A DNA stretch of 63,124 bases from Planctomycetota bacterium (GTDB lineage: Bacteria; Planctomycetota; UBA1135; GCA-002686595): the NCBI GenBank assembly GCA_028823395.1, contig JAPKBO010000002.1, positions 1-63,124 of the forward strand, read 5' to 3'. This document shows positions 28,289 through 37,257 of this stretch, in pieces (the stretch's first letter is position 1; every line of letters starts with the position of its first letter). The position numbers and the translations under genes are program-made. The notes under the pieces are model-generated. The model worked only from the letters and a program-made list of their open reading frames with translations, was not told the DNA's origin and did no database searches.

Positions 28289-29023
28289 ATGTCGAACCCG
28301 ATCCAAGACTGTATGACTGCCCACAGCAGCGTGCGCGATTTCAAGCCCACGCCCGTTTCCGCAATCGTGGTCGAGCGCTGCGTAGAGGCAGCTCAAATGG
28401 CCTCAACCTCCAGTTGGATCCAGGCGTACAGCCTGCTTCAAGTCCACGACACAGGCGAACGTGAGGCCTTGGCCGAGCTCTGCGGCGGACAGGCCCAAGT
28501 ACACGAAGCCGGGGCCTTCTTCATCGTCATGGCGGATAGCCGACGCCACCGGCTCGTCGCACAGACGGCCGGATGCGATCACGTGCAGAACCTAGAGGGG
28601 TTCCTGGTCTCCGTGATCGACGCAGGCCTGTTCGCCCAAAATTTAGCTCTGGCTTTCGAATCCGAGGGCCTGGGCATCTGCTTCATCGGCGGGCTGCGCA
28701 ACAAGTTGGATGAAGTAGACAGTCTCCTGCAGCTGCCCCAGGGAGCCTGGCCCCTGTTCGGACTCTGCGTGGGTACGGCCAAGGAGAAACCCGACGGCCG
28801 GCCGCGCCTGCCCCAGAGCTCTATCCTCCACCACAACCGTTACCCGACAGACTTGGACGTCACAGCCGCGACGGAGGCCTTCGACGAAGTAGCCGCCGAG
28901 CACTATACGCAGCGAGGCCTTCCCGGTCGAAACTGGAGCGGCGGGATAGCGCGCAGGTTTATGGCGCCACTGCGGGAGGACCTCGCCGCCTACTACGCAT
29001 CCAAGGGCGCCCGCCTAAGCTAG
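28289..29023 (+). CDS. Nitroreductase-family FMN oxidoreductase, NfsA-like
   Basis: This is a 244-residue FMN-dependent oxidoreductase. SSVRDFKPTPVS near the N terminus is the flavin-binding start of the family, followed by QMASTSSWIQAYSLLQV, the segment ALAFESEGLGICFIGGLRNK, and LFGLCVGTAKEKPDGRPRLP. The last is typical of the NfsA/FRP branch, which uses NADPH. Its stop codon shares the CTAG tetranucleotide with the stop of the convergent glycosyltransferase gene. Confidence 0.88.
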   Translation: MSNPIQDCMTAHSSVRDFKPTPVSAIVVERCVEAAQMASTSSWIQAYSLLQVHDTGEREALAELCGGQAQVHEAGAFFIVMADSRRHRLVAQTAGCDHVQNLEGFLVSVIDAGLFAQNLALAFESEGLGICFIGGLRNKLDEVDSLLQLPQGAWPLFGLCVGTAKEKPDGRPRLPQSSILHHNRYPTDLDVTAATEAFDEVAAEHYTQRGLPGRNWSGGIARRFMAPLREDLAAYYASKGARLS

Positions 29024-29703
29024 AAGCGCCAGCGGATGATGGCCAGAACGGCGAGCACCGCGTCCTTGAACCCGATCTTCTTGCCTTCAGAGTAGTCGCG
29101 ACCAGCGTAGCGAATCGGAACCTCGTACACGCGCACCCCCATGCGGGCCACCTTGGCGGTCATTTCGGGTTCCACTGCAAAACTACGCGACTGGATGTCC
29201 AACTTGCGGGCCACGTCGATACGGAAGGCCTTGTAGCAAGTCTCCATGTCGGAGAGGTTCAGGTTAGTGAGCATGTTGCTGAGCAAGGTCAGCATGCGGT
29301 TGCCCACGTAGTGCCAGAAAAGGTGAACGCGCACGTAGCGCCCGCCCAGAAAGCGACTGCCGTACACCACATCCGCGTGCCCCTCTTCGATGGGATACAG
29401 CAGAACGGCATAGTCCTGAGGGTCGTACTCGAGATCCGCATCCTGGATCACCACGACGTCGCCGACCACCTCCTTGAAGCCAGTGCTCAGGGCAGCACCC
29501 TTGCCCTGGTTACGCTCATGGTAGAAGCAGCGGATGCCATCGTGTTGGGCCTCCAGCTCCTTCATGATCGCGCGGCTCCGATCCGTGGACCCATCATCCA
29601 CAAGAACCAGGTCGATCTCGTACTTCGTGGCGAGCACGCGCCGCACAATCTCCTCGAGAGTGCGCTCTTCATTGAAGATGGGCATGACTACAGAGAGCTT
29701 CAC
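29020..29703 (-). CDS. Family 2 glycosyltransferase, polyprenyl-phosphate sugar synthase type
   Basis: This is a 227-residue GT2 enzyme. The N-terminal LSVVMPIFNEERTL, LVDDGSTDRSRAIM, GKGAALSTGF and IQDADLEYDP (DxD-type metal motif) match the DPM1/GtrB-like branch, which loads a sugar onto a lipid phosphate. There are no C-terminal membrane helices, as in soluble DPM1-like members. The start is GTG 29703. It is the last gene of a four-member glycosyltransferase run. Confidence 0.87.
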   Translation of the reverse strand: MKLSVVMPIFNEERTLEEIVRRVLATKYEIDLVLVDDGSTDRSRAIMKELEAQHDGIRCFYHERNQGKGAALSTGFKEVVGDVVVIQDADLEYDPQDYAVLLYPIEEGHADVVYGSRFLGGRYVRVHLFWHYVGNRMLTLLSNMLTNLNLSDMETCYKAFRIDVARKLDIQSRSFAVEPEMTAKVARMGVRVYEVPIRYAGRDYSEGKKIGFKDAVLAVLAIIRWRF

Positions 29704-29742
29704 GGTCGCACCTCCATCGCTTCTGTACCTGGCTGCATCAAT

Positions 29743-31005
29743 TCAACTCCGAGGTTCATGTTCCAAGTGGGTCAGGCCGGCGAAGAGTTCATCAAGGCCA
29801 GCGAACTTGGCCAACCCCGTATGTAGATCACGGTAACCGCTCTCCTGCTCAATGCACCACATGGGATCGAGGAACAGGCGCAAGATCTCCTCATCTGAGC
29901 GGCGGCGCTTGCCCTGCACCTCAGCGCGCCTAGCCGACCAGTGCGTCCAACGTCCCACGAGGTCGTTGATGGCTACGAGATCTGCGGCGGCCACTGGAGG
30001 CAGGCTCGGCACCCCTGAAAGGCGAGTCTTGAGTGCACTCCAACACCTTCCCAGCCACGACTCTGAGGGCAAGCTAAGCATATTCTCGATGCGGTAGCCG
30101 GGGGCGTCCCCCAGGCCTGAAGCCAGATAGCAGCGACGCGTGGCCAAGGCGAGCATGCTGGGCAGAATGCGGGCCAGGTTCGCGTCGTCATAGTTCTTAA
30201 AGCAGGCCAGCATGGGATTGCGCACCTGCAGCACGCGCAGTCGCTCGGTAGGCACACGGCCCGAGGTACTGGAGTGATGGTGGTAGCACACGGCTTCCGG
30301 CACGTAACGAATGGAATAGCCCATGACCCAAGTACGCCACCCCAGGTCCACGTCCTCGTAATAGGCGAAGAATTCCTCGTCGAAGCGCCCCACCTCCCTG
30401 AACACCTCAGCGTCCATAGCCATGGCACCACCACAGGCGAACAAACTCAGACGCGCCTGATTGTAGGTTTCCGCGAGCTCCTCTTCGTACCCGCGCTGAA
30501 TCCCGATACCGTGAAAGTTCATGCCACCGCCAGCGGAGTTGATGCGTTGGCCATCCCACGAGAGCATCTTGGCCGTCGTAGCCTCGCACTGCCCACAAAC
30601 GATGGGCCCCACCAGGCGGCGGAGAAATGCCGGATCCACGCGGATGTCGTTGTTCAAGAAAACAAGCACGTCGGCACCATCGGCCAGCTCACTGCCCTGA
30701 TTACACCCCCTGGAGAAACCCAGGTTGCGCTCGTTCTGATGCAGTTCGATGTGCGCGAAATCTCGCCGAATCAGCTCCACTGATCCATCGTCGGAACCGT
30801 TATCGATCAGATGAACCCTGAAGAGAGCATTGGGGTAGTCCAAGGCAGCGAGGCTCTCAAAGCAGCCGGCCAGGTGATGGCGGCCATTCCAATTGAGAAT
30901 GATGATCGACACCTTGGGCAACTTGGCATCGTCCAGGGGCGGAGTAGACGATACGTCCAAGTGGCCTTGCGGCACTTCGATGGGTTCCTTCGGAGAAGAG
31001 CTCAT
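29743..31005 (-). CDS. Family 2 glycosyltransferase, rhamnosyltransferase-like
   Basis: This 420-residue protein has a GT2 domain from about residue 30 to 290: VSIIILNWNGRHHLAGC, LIDNGSDDGSVELIR, NLGFSRGCNQG, VFLNNDIRVDP (metal motif), and FDEEFFAYYEDVDLGWR, the acceptor/catalytic-base block of the COG1216 branch. The rest, to 420, is helical with no known motif. ATG 31005 overlaps the preceding gene's stop by four bases (ATGA). The sugar and acceptor are unknown. Confidence 0.88.
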   Translation of the reverse strand: MSSSPKEPIEVPQGHLDVSSTPPLDDAKLPKVSIIILNWNGRHHLAGCFESLAALDYPNALFRVHLIDNGSDDGSVELIRRDFAHIELHQNERNLGFSRGCNQGSELADGADVLVFLNNDIRVDPAFLRRLVGPIVCGQCEATTAKMLSWDGQRINSAGGGMNFHGIGIQRGYEEELAETYNQARLSLFACGGAMAMDAEVFREVGRFDEEFFAYYEDVDLGWRTWVMGYSIRYVPEAVCYHHHSSTSGRVPTERLRVLQVRNPMLACFKNYDDANLARILPSMLALATRRCYLASGLGDAPGYRIENMLSLPSESWLGRCWSALKTRLSGVPSLPPVAAADLVAINDLVGRWTHWSARRAEVQGKRRRSDEEILRLFLDPMWCIEQESGYRDLHTGLAKFAGLDELFAGLTHLEHEPRS

Positions 31006-33758
31006 GACACCACCACAGTATCCACAACACTGGCCACGCGATCGACCACCAGCCGCACGATGCGCAGGTGGGCTTCTGTTTGACCCGGCTCCAGCGCAGA
31101 CTCGATGCGCAGCCGCCCACCGCCGGCCTCCAGCTGGGCCTCGAAAGAATGGGTGGGGCGCTGGTCTTTACCGTCGGCTGAAAAGGCCGGGATTCGGCCA
31201 ATTTCAACCCCGTCCAAGCTCAGGTGACCACCTTGCTCTACGTCCCTCTCGCTGCCCAAAGCCAATAGGGTCAGGTCCAATTGGAGCACCCCAGGCTCCA
31301 TGTGCCCAAGGTCGTACTCCACGAAGGCTCCGCCGGGCCTGAGCAGTAACAGGTCCTCCCCCTGTAAATCTACAGGGCCGCCCCGCCGGGCATATTCGTT
31401 GGCGCGGAACTCGCGCGCCGTACTGCGCACGCTGCGCGCACGGGTACAAAGGGCCCGGTAGCGGAACTCCATCTCCGCAGCATTCTCGGCCACGGTCTTC
31501 ACCTCGGGGAAAGCACTTGAGAGATCCCCTAGAAGGCCCGGCTCGCTAAGCAGACGCTGCATCTTCCTGGCGAGGTCCTCGTCGTCCCCCACCAGAAACT
31601 GGAGGCCGTTCTTACCGTCGGGGACGTATTCCGCCATGCCACCGATATCACTTACAAGCAGCGGGGTACCCGTGAGGAACGCTTCCTGAATGGTGACCGG
31701 CGCGTTCTCTGCCCAAAGAGAAGGAACAACGAGAACGTCGATACACGCATGGACCTCGGAGAGCCTTGAGTTATCAAAGCGACCATGGAATTCAACACGT
31801 GCGCCCTCCGCGGCACGGGCCAACTGCGCGTGGTGCTCATCCGAATCCGGTTGAAAATCACCATAGACGTGCAAGACACAATTCTCATGTGTTAGACGCT
31901 GCATGGCACGCACGAGGACCTCTACGCCCTTGTACCAAACGAGTGAACCCACGAACCCGAAGCGTAGCTGGCCTTCGGGGTCGGGGATCTTCTGCAAGGC
32001 CTGCACGTGGTCACTGCGCAGGCCGTTCTCTGAGAAGATCAGACGCTCGGGATCAAAGTGCCCCGATTCAAGGTAGACCTCGCGCAGATAACGGCTGGGA
32101 CTGATCATCAGATCGCAGGCCGCGTAGGCCGCGGGGACGGTCTCTTCCCGCTCCCGCAGATCTAGGTACTCCTCCGCGTGACGCTGCCACGACTGTGGCG
32201 CACCGGGAGTACTGCGCAAGGCTTCGGCCAGACCGCGCAGGGGCCCAGGGGCCGCCTGCCCCAGGCGTCGAGCCAAGGGGATCTCCGCCGGCGCACGATT
32301 CTTCACACACGGGAGACAGCCAGCTCCCATGTTGCCCTCGCAGCGCTGGCCATCGAGGCGGATCAGCTGCACCCGCGCACACAGCGCCCAGTAGTCGTGA
32401 CAGGTCACCACGGTGGCTTTGCCCGCAGCGCGCGCTACGTCGACCAAGCCCACCGAGGTGTGGATCAGATGCTGAAAGTGCACGAGATCGGGCTGGTTCT
32501 CGTCCAGGATCCGTTCAAACACGCGCTCTACGGCGGGCTTGCTGAAACTCTCCGACAGGCGACTGTGCTCCAGCCGGTGGACGAGGCGCATGACCCGCAG
32601 CCCTTCGACGCTCTCCTCCCGCACGGATAGCTCGGGGTCTGCGGCATCCACTGCGGGGCCGCGAACGAACAGGCTCACGCTGTGGCCCCGGCGCTGCAGT
32701 TCCAGCGCAAGGTTCAGGGTGTAGATCTCGGTGCCGGCCCAAGTGTCCGGCGGAAACCCGTGCACCACGAACAGAATTTTGAGCTCGCGCCCGGGGTTGA
32801 AGGCTGTCGCTTGGAATCGCACACCGCTACGGCCGCCCTGCTCCAGTCCGGAGAAGGCAGCGTGGCGCAAGGTGCCCATGGCACCCTTCAGGTCCGCACT
32901 AGCCGCGGGTTCCAAACCAAGGGCTTCGACGTCCGCCTCATCGCCGGGCCGCAAGCGTTCGCAGAGTACGTCCACATCCCGCTCGCTGGCCAGACACACG
33001 CGGTTCAACCACTGGGCATTAAACCGGCCGTCGATACAGGCACGCGCGAACGTCTCGCGTGCGTCATAGTCGTGACTGTGCTCCACCGTGGCTTCGGCGT
33101 CATAGGCGATGGCGAAGCCCGCTTCCAGAATGGCGCGGGCCTGCAGAACGTCCTCCCCGAAAGCTGTGCGCGGAAAGGGATGCAACTCCCAAAGCTCTCT
33201 AGGCAGAGCTGAAGCGACGTCGTTGAAGTTGTAGAGCAGGCGGCGACTATCGGGGTCCAGGGCAGCGTAAGTCTCCTCATCCGGCAACACCGTGAGCTTG
33301 CCCTCCACGGCATAGCCGGGGTCACTAGCACAGAGCAAGCGAGTCAAAATGGGCGCATCGCCGCGGGGAACGTTGCGACAGTACGCCGCTCCAACCGGCA
33401 CCGGCGCTGGCGCGCTGAAGTTCGCCGCTAAGGTCGCGAGCCAATCCGGTCCCGAAGGGATCGCATCTTGGGTCAGGAATACACACAGATCGCCGCCGCT
33501 CAAGGCAACGAGAAGGTTGCGCGTATCCCCGTGGTTGAACTGGGTGGGGTGAATCCGGCGCAGATGAACCTCGACGCCCAGCCGCTTGCGCCAGGATTGC
33601 AGGCACTCGTAGGTCCCATCGGTGGAACCCGAGTCAATGGCCCAAAAGTCCCAGGGCAGGTCACAGCGCTGACTGGCAAGAGCTCCGAGAACTCGCTCCA
33701 GGAAGGCCATTCCCTGCCATGTAGGCATGAGGACGGATATCGATTGGACAGACCGCAT
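31002..33758 (-). CDS. GT2-GT4 fusion glycosyltransferase
   Basis: This is a 918-residue two-enzyme fusion. Residues of about 5-240 form a GT2 domain (SVLMPTWQGMAFLERV, IDSGSTDGTYECL, VFLTQDAIPSG, FGEDVLQARAIL). Residues of about 325-760 form a GT4 domain: ILFVVHGFPPDTWAGTEIYTLNLA (N-terminal Rossmann half) and FGFVGSLVWYKGVEVLVRAM...PSLWAENAPVTIQEAF (donor half, E-x7-E type). The last 130 or so residues look like a beta-sandwich, function unknown. ATG 33758 was chosen because the longer frame overlaps the upstream gene. The fusion implies two successive sugar additions. Confidence 0.87.
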   Translation of the reverse strand: MRSVQSISVLMPTWQGMAFLERVLGALASQRCDLPWDFWAIDSGSTDGTYECLQSWRKRLGVEVHLRRIHPTQFNHGDTRNLLVALSGGDLCVFLTQDAIPSGPDWLATLAANFSAPAPVPVGAAYCRNVPRGDAPILTRLLCASDPGYAVEGKLTVLPDEETYAALDPDSRRLLYNFNDVASALPRELWELHPFPRTAFGEDVLQARAILEAGFAIAYDAEATVEHSHDYDARETFARACIDGRFNAQWLNRVCLASERDVDVLCERLRPGDEADVEALGLEPAASADLKGAMGTLRHAAFSGLEQGGRSGVRFQATAFNPGRELKILFVVHGFPPDTWAGTEIYTLNLALELQRRGHSVSLFVRGPAVDAADPELSVREESVEGLRVMRLVHRLEHSRLSESFSKPAVERVFERILDENQPDLVHFQHLIHTSVGLVDVARAAGKATVVTCHDYWALCARVQLIRLDGQRCEGNMGAGCLPCVKNRAPAEIPLARRLGQAAPGPLRGLAEALRSTPGAPQSWQRHAEEYLDLREREETVPAAYAACDLMISPSRYLREVYLESGHFDPERLIFSENGLRSDHVQALQKIPDPEGQLRFGFVGSLVWYKGVEVLVRAMQRLTHENCVLHVYGDFQPDSDEHHAQLARAAEGARVEFHGRFDNSRLSEVHACIDVLVVPSLWAENAPVTIQEAFLTGTPLLVSDIGGMAEYVPDGKNGLQFLVGDDEDLARKMQRLLSEPGLLGDLSSAFPEVKTVAENAAEMEFRYRALCTRARSVRSTAREFRANEYARRGGPVDLQGEDLLLLRPGGAFVEYDLGHMEPGVLQLDLTLLALGSERDVEQGGHLSLDGVEIGRIPAFSADGKDQRPTHSFEAQLEAGGGRLRIESALEPGQTEAHLRIVRLVVDRVASVVDTVVVS

Positions 33759-33781
33759 CGTAGGCAGGGTAGTAATGAAAC

Positions 33782-34801
33782 TTACCCCGCCCCCGGCGAG
33801 GACCCAGGGGGATTCTCGGGATCTCGGGTGAGACCGGAGGCACCAGCGCGACTCCCCACCCACTGTCCCAGAATCTGACCGGCTCGCAGCCCAGGAGAGC
33901 GCAGGAGATGCCAAGGAGCGCCTCCTCCGCGCAGGATGAAAAGCACGTCTGCCCCGACCTCGTACACGAAGCCCCGAAGTACGCTGAGAAGGGTCGGACG
34001 CAGTCGGTGGCCGTGGCTGCTGGCGTGAAAGCTGGCATCCACGCGGTAGCGTTCAAAGCCCGAGCGGGCACCGTAGCAGTGGGAATGCCAAACGACGGCG
34101 TGGGGCGTGAAGACCGTCTTCCAGCCAGCCCGCAGCGCGCGCCCGGCCCACGCAAAATCCTCGCCGAAGTCCACGTCGGGAAAGGGAATGTCGCTGAAGG
34201 CACGCGCACGAATAGCGCTGGAGACGTTATTGAAGCGCAGTACCTCGAGGCGCTCGGCCCCGCGCATGGAATCGAAGGAGCGCGCGTCCTCTAAGGAGCA
34301 CTCGTGGGCCACGGCATTGGCCTGAGCGTCACCGAGAACGGTGCGCCGGGTCAAGGGATCATGACTGGGGTCGGGCAAGACCCTCGCTGTAACACCCGCA
34401 ACCTTCTCGTCCGCGAACGGCTCCAGGAGTCTCGCCAGGAAATCCTCCCCTTGAGGCAAGGCATCCTGCGAGAGGAATACCAAGAACTCCCCACGCGCAC
34501 TCTCCGCCAGCTGGTTACGCGTACGCCCATGGTGGAATTCCTCCCCCGCAATGCACCGAACGCTGATTCCTTTCAGGCAACCCTCGTCCCACAAGCCACT
34601 TTCACACTCAGCCTTCAGAAACTCCGCCGTCCCGTCAGTGGAAGAGGAATCAATCACACACAGCTCCACCCCCTCCGGTAGAGCCTGACTGCGCAAGACT
34701 GGCAACAACCGCCGCAGGTGGTCTAGGCCGTTCCATGTAGGAATCAGCACGGACACCCGCGGTAGAACGCTGGGAGCTTGATCGGAAGATGGGCGACTCA
34801 C
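33782..34801 (-). CDS. Family 2 glycosyltransferase
   Basis: This is a 339-residue GT2 enzyme with VSVLIPTWNGLDHLRRL, CVIDSSSTDGTAEFL, FLVFLSQDALPQGEDFL (metal motif region) and FPDVDFGEDFAWAGRAL. It closely resembles the GT2 half of the neighbouring fusion (FLTQDA, FGEDV), suggesting duplication. The start is GTG 34801. It ends 23 bases before the fusion gene begins. Confidence 0.86.
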   Translation of the reverse strand: MSRPSSDQAPSVLPRVSVLIPTWNGLDHLRRLLPVLRSQALPEGVELCVIDSSSTDGTAEFLKAECESGLWDEGCLKGISVRCIAGEEFHHGRTRNQLAESARGEFLVFLSQDALPQGEDFLARLLEPFADEKVAGVTARVLPDPSHDPLTRRTVLGDAQANAVAHECSLEDARSFDSMRGAERLEVLRFNNVSSAIRARAFSDIPFPDVDFGEDFAWAGRALRAGWKTVFTPHAVVWHSHCYGARSGFERYRVDASFHASSHGHRLRPTLLSVLRGFVYEVGADVLFILRGGGAPWHLLRSPGLRAGQILGQWVGSRAGASGLTRDPENPPGSSPGAG

Positions 34802-34821
34802 GGGTTGGATCCTGAGGCGCC

Positions 34822-35760
34822 CTAGGGGCGAGCGCAGAGTTCTCTATAGTTGCAAGAACGGCACTCCTGCAAGCCCTCTTCGTCCTCTGTGGTCATGGGG
34901 AAATCCTCCACCTGGCCCACCCCAGCATCCGCATCGAAGTGCAGGCCACGCATCAGAGTCATGGACTCTTCAATGCGACCCATGACCTCATCCAATTGGT
35001 CGCTGTCGTAGGCTTGTTCCACTATTTCGTTCCGGCCCAGATAAACGTCCTTGCAGATAACCTCCGTGGGCTCCACTCCCCACTTGTCCCGGGCGTAGAA
35101 GGCATAGATAGCCAGCTGGAAACGGTCGGCTTCACGTGGCGAACCGGTCTTCCAGTCCAGGATCTGGACCCTTCCCTCGCCATCCCGATAAGCCAGGTCT
35201 GGCACGGCGTAAATCTTTGTACCAAACAAGTCGAAAGTGGACATGTCCTCGCAGGCCAGGGTGTCACGGGGATCCGCCTTGCGCGCTCCGTCCAGCTCGG
35301 GGCTCTCGAAGAAACAGTTCAACGCACCGTGCATGCGCTCCAGAAAGCGCTTGCCGTAGTCCGCCGCTTCCGATCCGGACTCATCAACGCAAGGCTCAGC
35401 GTAGTGGTGCTCGGCCAAGTGGCACAGCTTTGCGGGTCGCATCTTCCATTTCCCGTCCCGCGACTCCTTGTACTTGGAGCGCAGTTGGTCCGTAACCCAT
35501 CCGGTGCACTCCTCCAGAGTCCCCACCCGGCCCTGCTCACGCCCCTGGTACCAGCGCTCGATGGCTTGATGCACCAGGTCGCCTGCCAGCATGGGCATAC
35601 GCGTCATTTTCTTGAGCAGGTAAGCCGTGCGACGATCCAAAGGGGCCGATGCATTCCACCCACCCCAAGAGAGGTAGTAGTCGAAGTAATAACGCCGACG
35701 ACAGGTGGAAAAACCGGCGGCCCGCGAAGCAGACCAGGAAAACTCATGCTGAAAGACCAT
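34822..35760 (-). CDS. Cas4-like PD-(D/E)XK nuclease with predicted Fe-S cluster
   Basis: This 312-residue protein shows a complete RecB/Cas4-type nuclease pattern: His64 (GDLVHQAIERW), Asp188 (YAVPDLAY), Asp202 and Lys204 (ILDWKTG), and QLAIYAFY. Four cysteines are placed as in Fe-S-containing Cas4 and AddB nucleases: Cys20 near the N terminus, and Cys300, Cys303, Cys309 at the C terminus (CxxCx5C). No cas genes or repeats are nearby, so a CRISPR role is not supported. ATG 35760 was chosen; a longer frame overlaps spoVR. It follows spoVR by 58 bases on the same strand. Target unknown. Confidence 0.85.
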   Translation of the reverse strand: MVFQHEFSWSASRAAGFSTCRRRYYFDYYLSWGGWNASAPLDRRTAYLLKKMTRMPMLAGDLVHQAIERWYQGREQGRVGTLEECTGWVTDQLRSKYKESRDGKWKMRPAKLCHLAEHHYAEPCVDESGSEAADYGKRFLERMHGALNCFFESPELDGARKADPRDTLACEDMSTFDLFGTKIYAVPDLAYRDGEGRVQILDWKTGSPREADRFQLAIYAFYARDKWGVEPTEVICKDVYLGRNEIVEQAYDSDQLDEVMGRIEESMTLMRGLHFDADAGVGQVEDFPMTTEDEEGLQECRSCNYRELCARP

Positions 35761-35818
35761 GGGTCCAGAATCGCCCCCTGACAGGGGCGATGCAAGCACC
35801 GGGGTGAACTCGGACCGG

Positions 35819-37255
35819 CTAAGAGGCCTGCGCCGACTCTTGGCCGCCACAGACGTCCTGGGCGCGAGCGGTCTCAATCACGGAAATCTCCTGCCCATCG
35901 GTCGAAATACGGCGCCCCACACCCTCCTCGAGGGTCAGGAGGTGCACAGGGCCCCCCCAGACCTGCGCCAAGGTCTTCAGCTGCGCTCCGGCTTCGTCGA
36001 GCTTCAGGTCGCGGCCCTCGTGTTTGTGGACAAGGAGAAGCCCACCCTCTCCGTCAGCATCGGCTTCAATCAGCTGGATACGGGGGCTGCCACCCCACGA
36101 GAGCTCCCTCAGCAACTGCTCCTTGATGGCTACCCAATCCCGATCCACGACCATGTTCTTGCCCGTGCGAGAATTGCGCTGATAGACAAACAGTTGGTTG
36201 CTCTCAGCGAACTGCTCGTCCACCACATGGTCAATGAACGACACGTCGTTATGTACCTGACGCAGCTGGAACAGGTCGTCCCCGCGGGCGTGAGCATGGC
36301 GAAAGAGTTCGATCCCCAGCTTGTATGGGTTGAGCTGACCGGGTGCCACGGCAGTCGCACCCGCATGGCAATCGGCAAAGTCCACGATCTCGGAAGCATC
36401 GAGTAGGCCGTGAGTAAGCAAGTGCGAGTGCCAGTAGCTGGCCCAGCCCTCATTCATGATCTTGGTCAGGCGCTGGGGAACGAAGTAGTACGCTTCAGCT
36501 CGGACGATGCTCAGAATCTCTACCTGCCAGTCGGCTAGCCGCGAGTGCTCCACCAGGAATCCCAAGATGTCAAAGGTGGGCAGATCACCGCTGGAGGGTG
36601 TGGTCGGTGCTGAGCGACTGGGTCGCGGTCCGGGCCGCAAAGACTCCGCGCCATCGCCCCAGTGCTGCTCGAAGTCCGTGCGAGCCCGTTCGGCCCGGGA
36701 TTGTATGGTCTCGCGTCGGCTCTCCGCACGGCGAGATTCGCGCAGAGGTAGATACGGGTCGATCAGGCCATCTAAGCCCAGCGCAACATCCAAGAAGCGC
36801 TCGACTGTGTCCTGTCCGTAGGCATCCGCGAAGCTGCGAATACGAGCGGCGTGATGTCCCATCTGCTCCACCATGGAGCGTTGGGTTGGCCCGAACCACA
36901 CGTTGTGCTTAAAGAAATCGGCGTGCCCCATAACGTGAGCCATGACCAACTTCTGCTCCATCAAGGAATTGGAGCGTACCAGGTAGGCGTAGGTCGGATC
37001 GTTGTTGATGACAAGCTCGTAGATCTTGGAGAGGCCGTAGTCGTAGCCCTTCTGCAAACGCTCGTAGTCCATCCCGAAGCGCCAGGAGGGATAGCGCACG
37101 GGGAATCCCCCGTAAGCGGCCACGGCGTTTACGTCAGCCGCATCGAGCATCTCAAACACCACGTCAAAGAAATCCAACCCCACCGCGCGTGCCGCCGCCT
37201 CGGTAATGCGCGCTTGTTGTCGCAAGTTTGCGGGTAAGTGTCCTCCTGTAGCCAT
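35819..37255 (-). CDS. spoVR: SpoVR family protein
   Basis: This 478-residue protein matches SpoVR: GLDFFDVVFEMLDAADVNAVAAYGGFPVRYPSWRFGMDYERL in the first 65 residues or so, YELVINNDPTYAYL, AHVMGHADFFKHN, and later MNEGWASYWHSHLL and NPYKLGIELFRH. The molecular function is not established; the gene travels with prkA and the DUF444 gene, as here. ATG 37255 is 2 bases after the DUF444 stop. The three genes are best read as one operon. Confidence 0.93.
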   Translation of the reverse strand: MATGGHLPANLRQQARITEAAARAVGLDFFDVVFEMLDAADVNAVAAYGGFPVRYPSWRFGMDYERLQKGYDYGLSKIYELVINNDPTYAYLVRSNSLMEQKLVMAHVMGHADFFKHNVWFGPTQRSMVEQMGHHAARIRSFADAYGQDTVERFLDVALGLDGLIDPYLPLRESRRAESRRETIQSRAERARTDFEQHWGDGAESLRPGPRPSRSAPTTPSSGDLPTFDILGFLVEHSRLADWQVEILSIVRAEAYYFVPQRLTKIMNEGWASYWHSHLLTHGLLDASEIVDFADCHAGATAVAPGQLNPYKLGIELFRHAHARGDDLFQLRQVHNDVSFIDHVVDEQFAESNQLFVYQRNSRTGKNMVVDRDWVAIKEQLLRELSWGGSPRIQLIEADADGEGGLLLVHKHEGRDLKLDEAGAQLKTLAQVWGGPVHLLTLEEGVGRRISTDGQEISVIETARAQDVCGGQESAQAS

Positions 37256-37257
37256 GT

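Noticed and set aside
34822-35760. CRISPR-associated Cas4
   Set aside because: No repeats, cas1, cas2 or other cas genes occur anywhere in the window.
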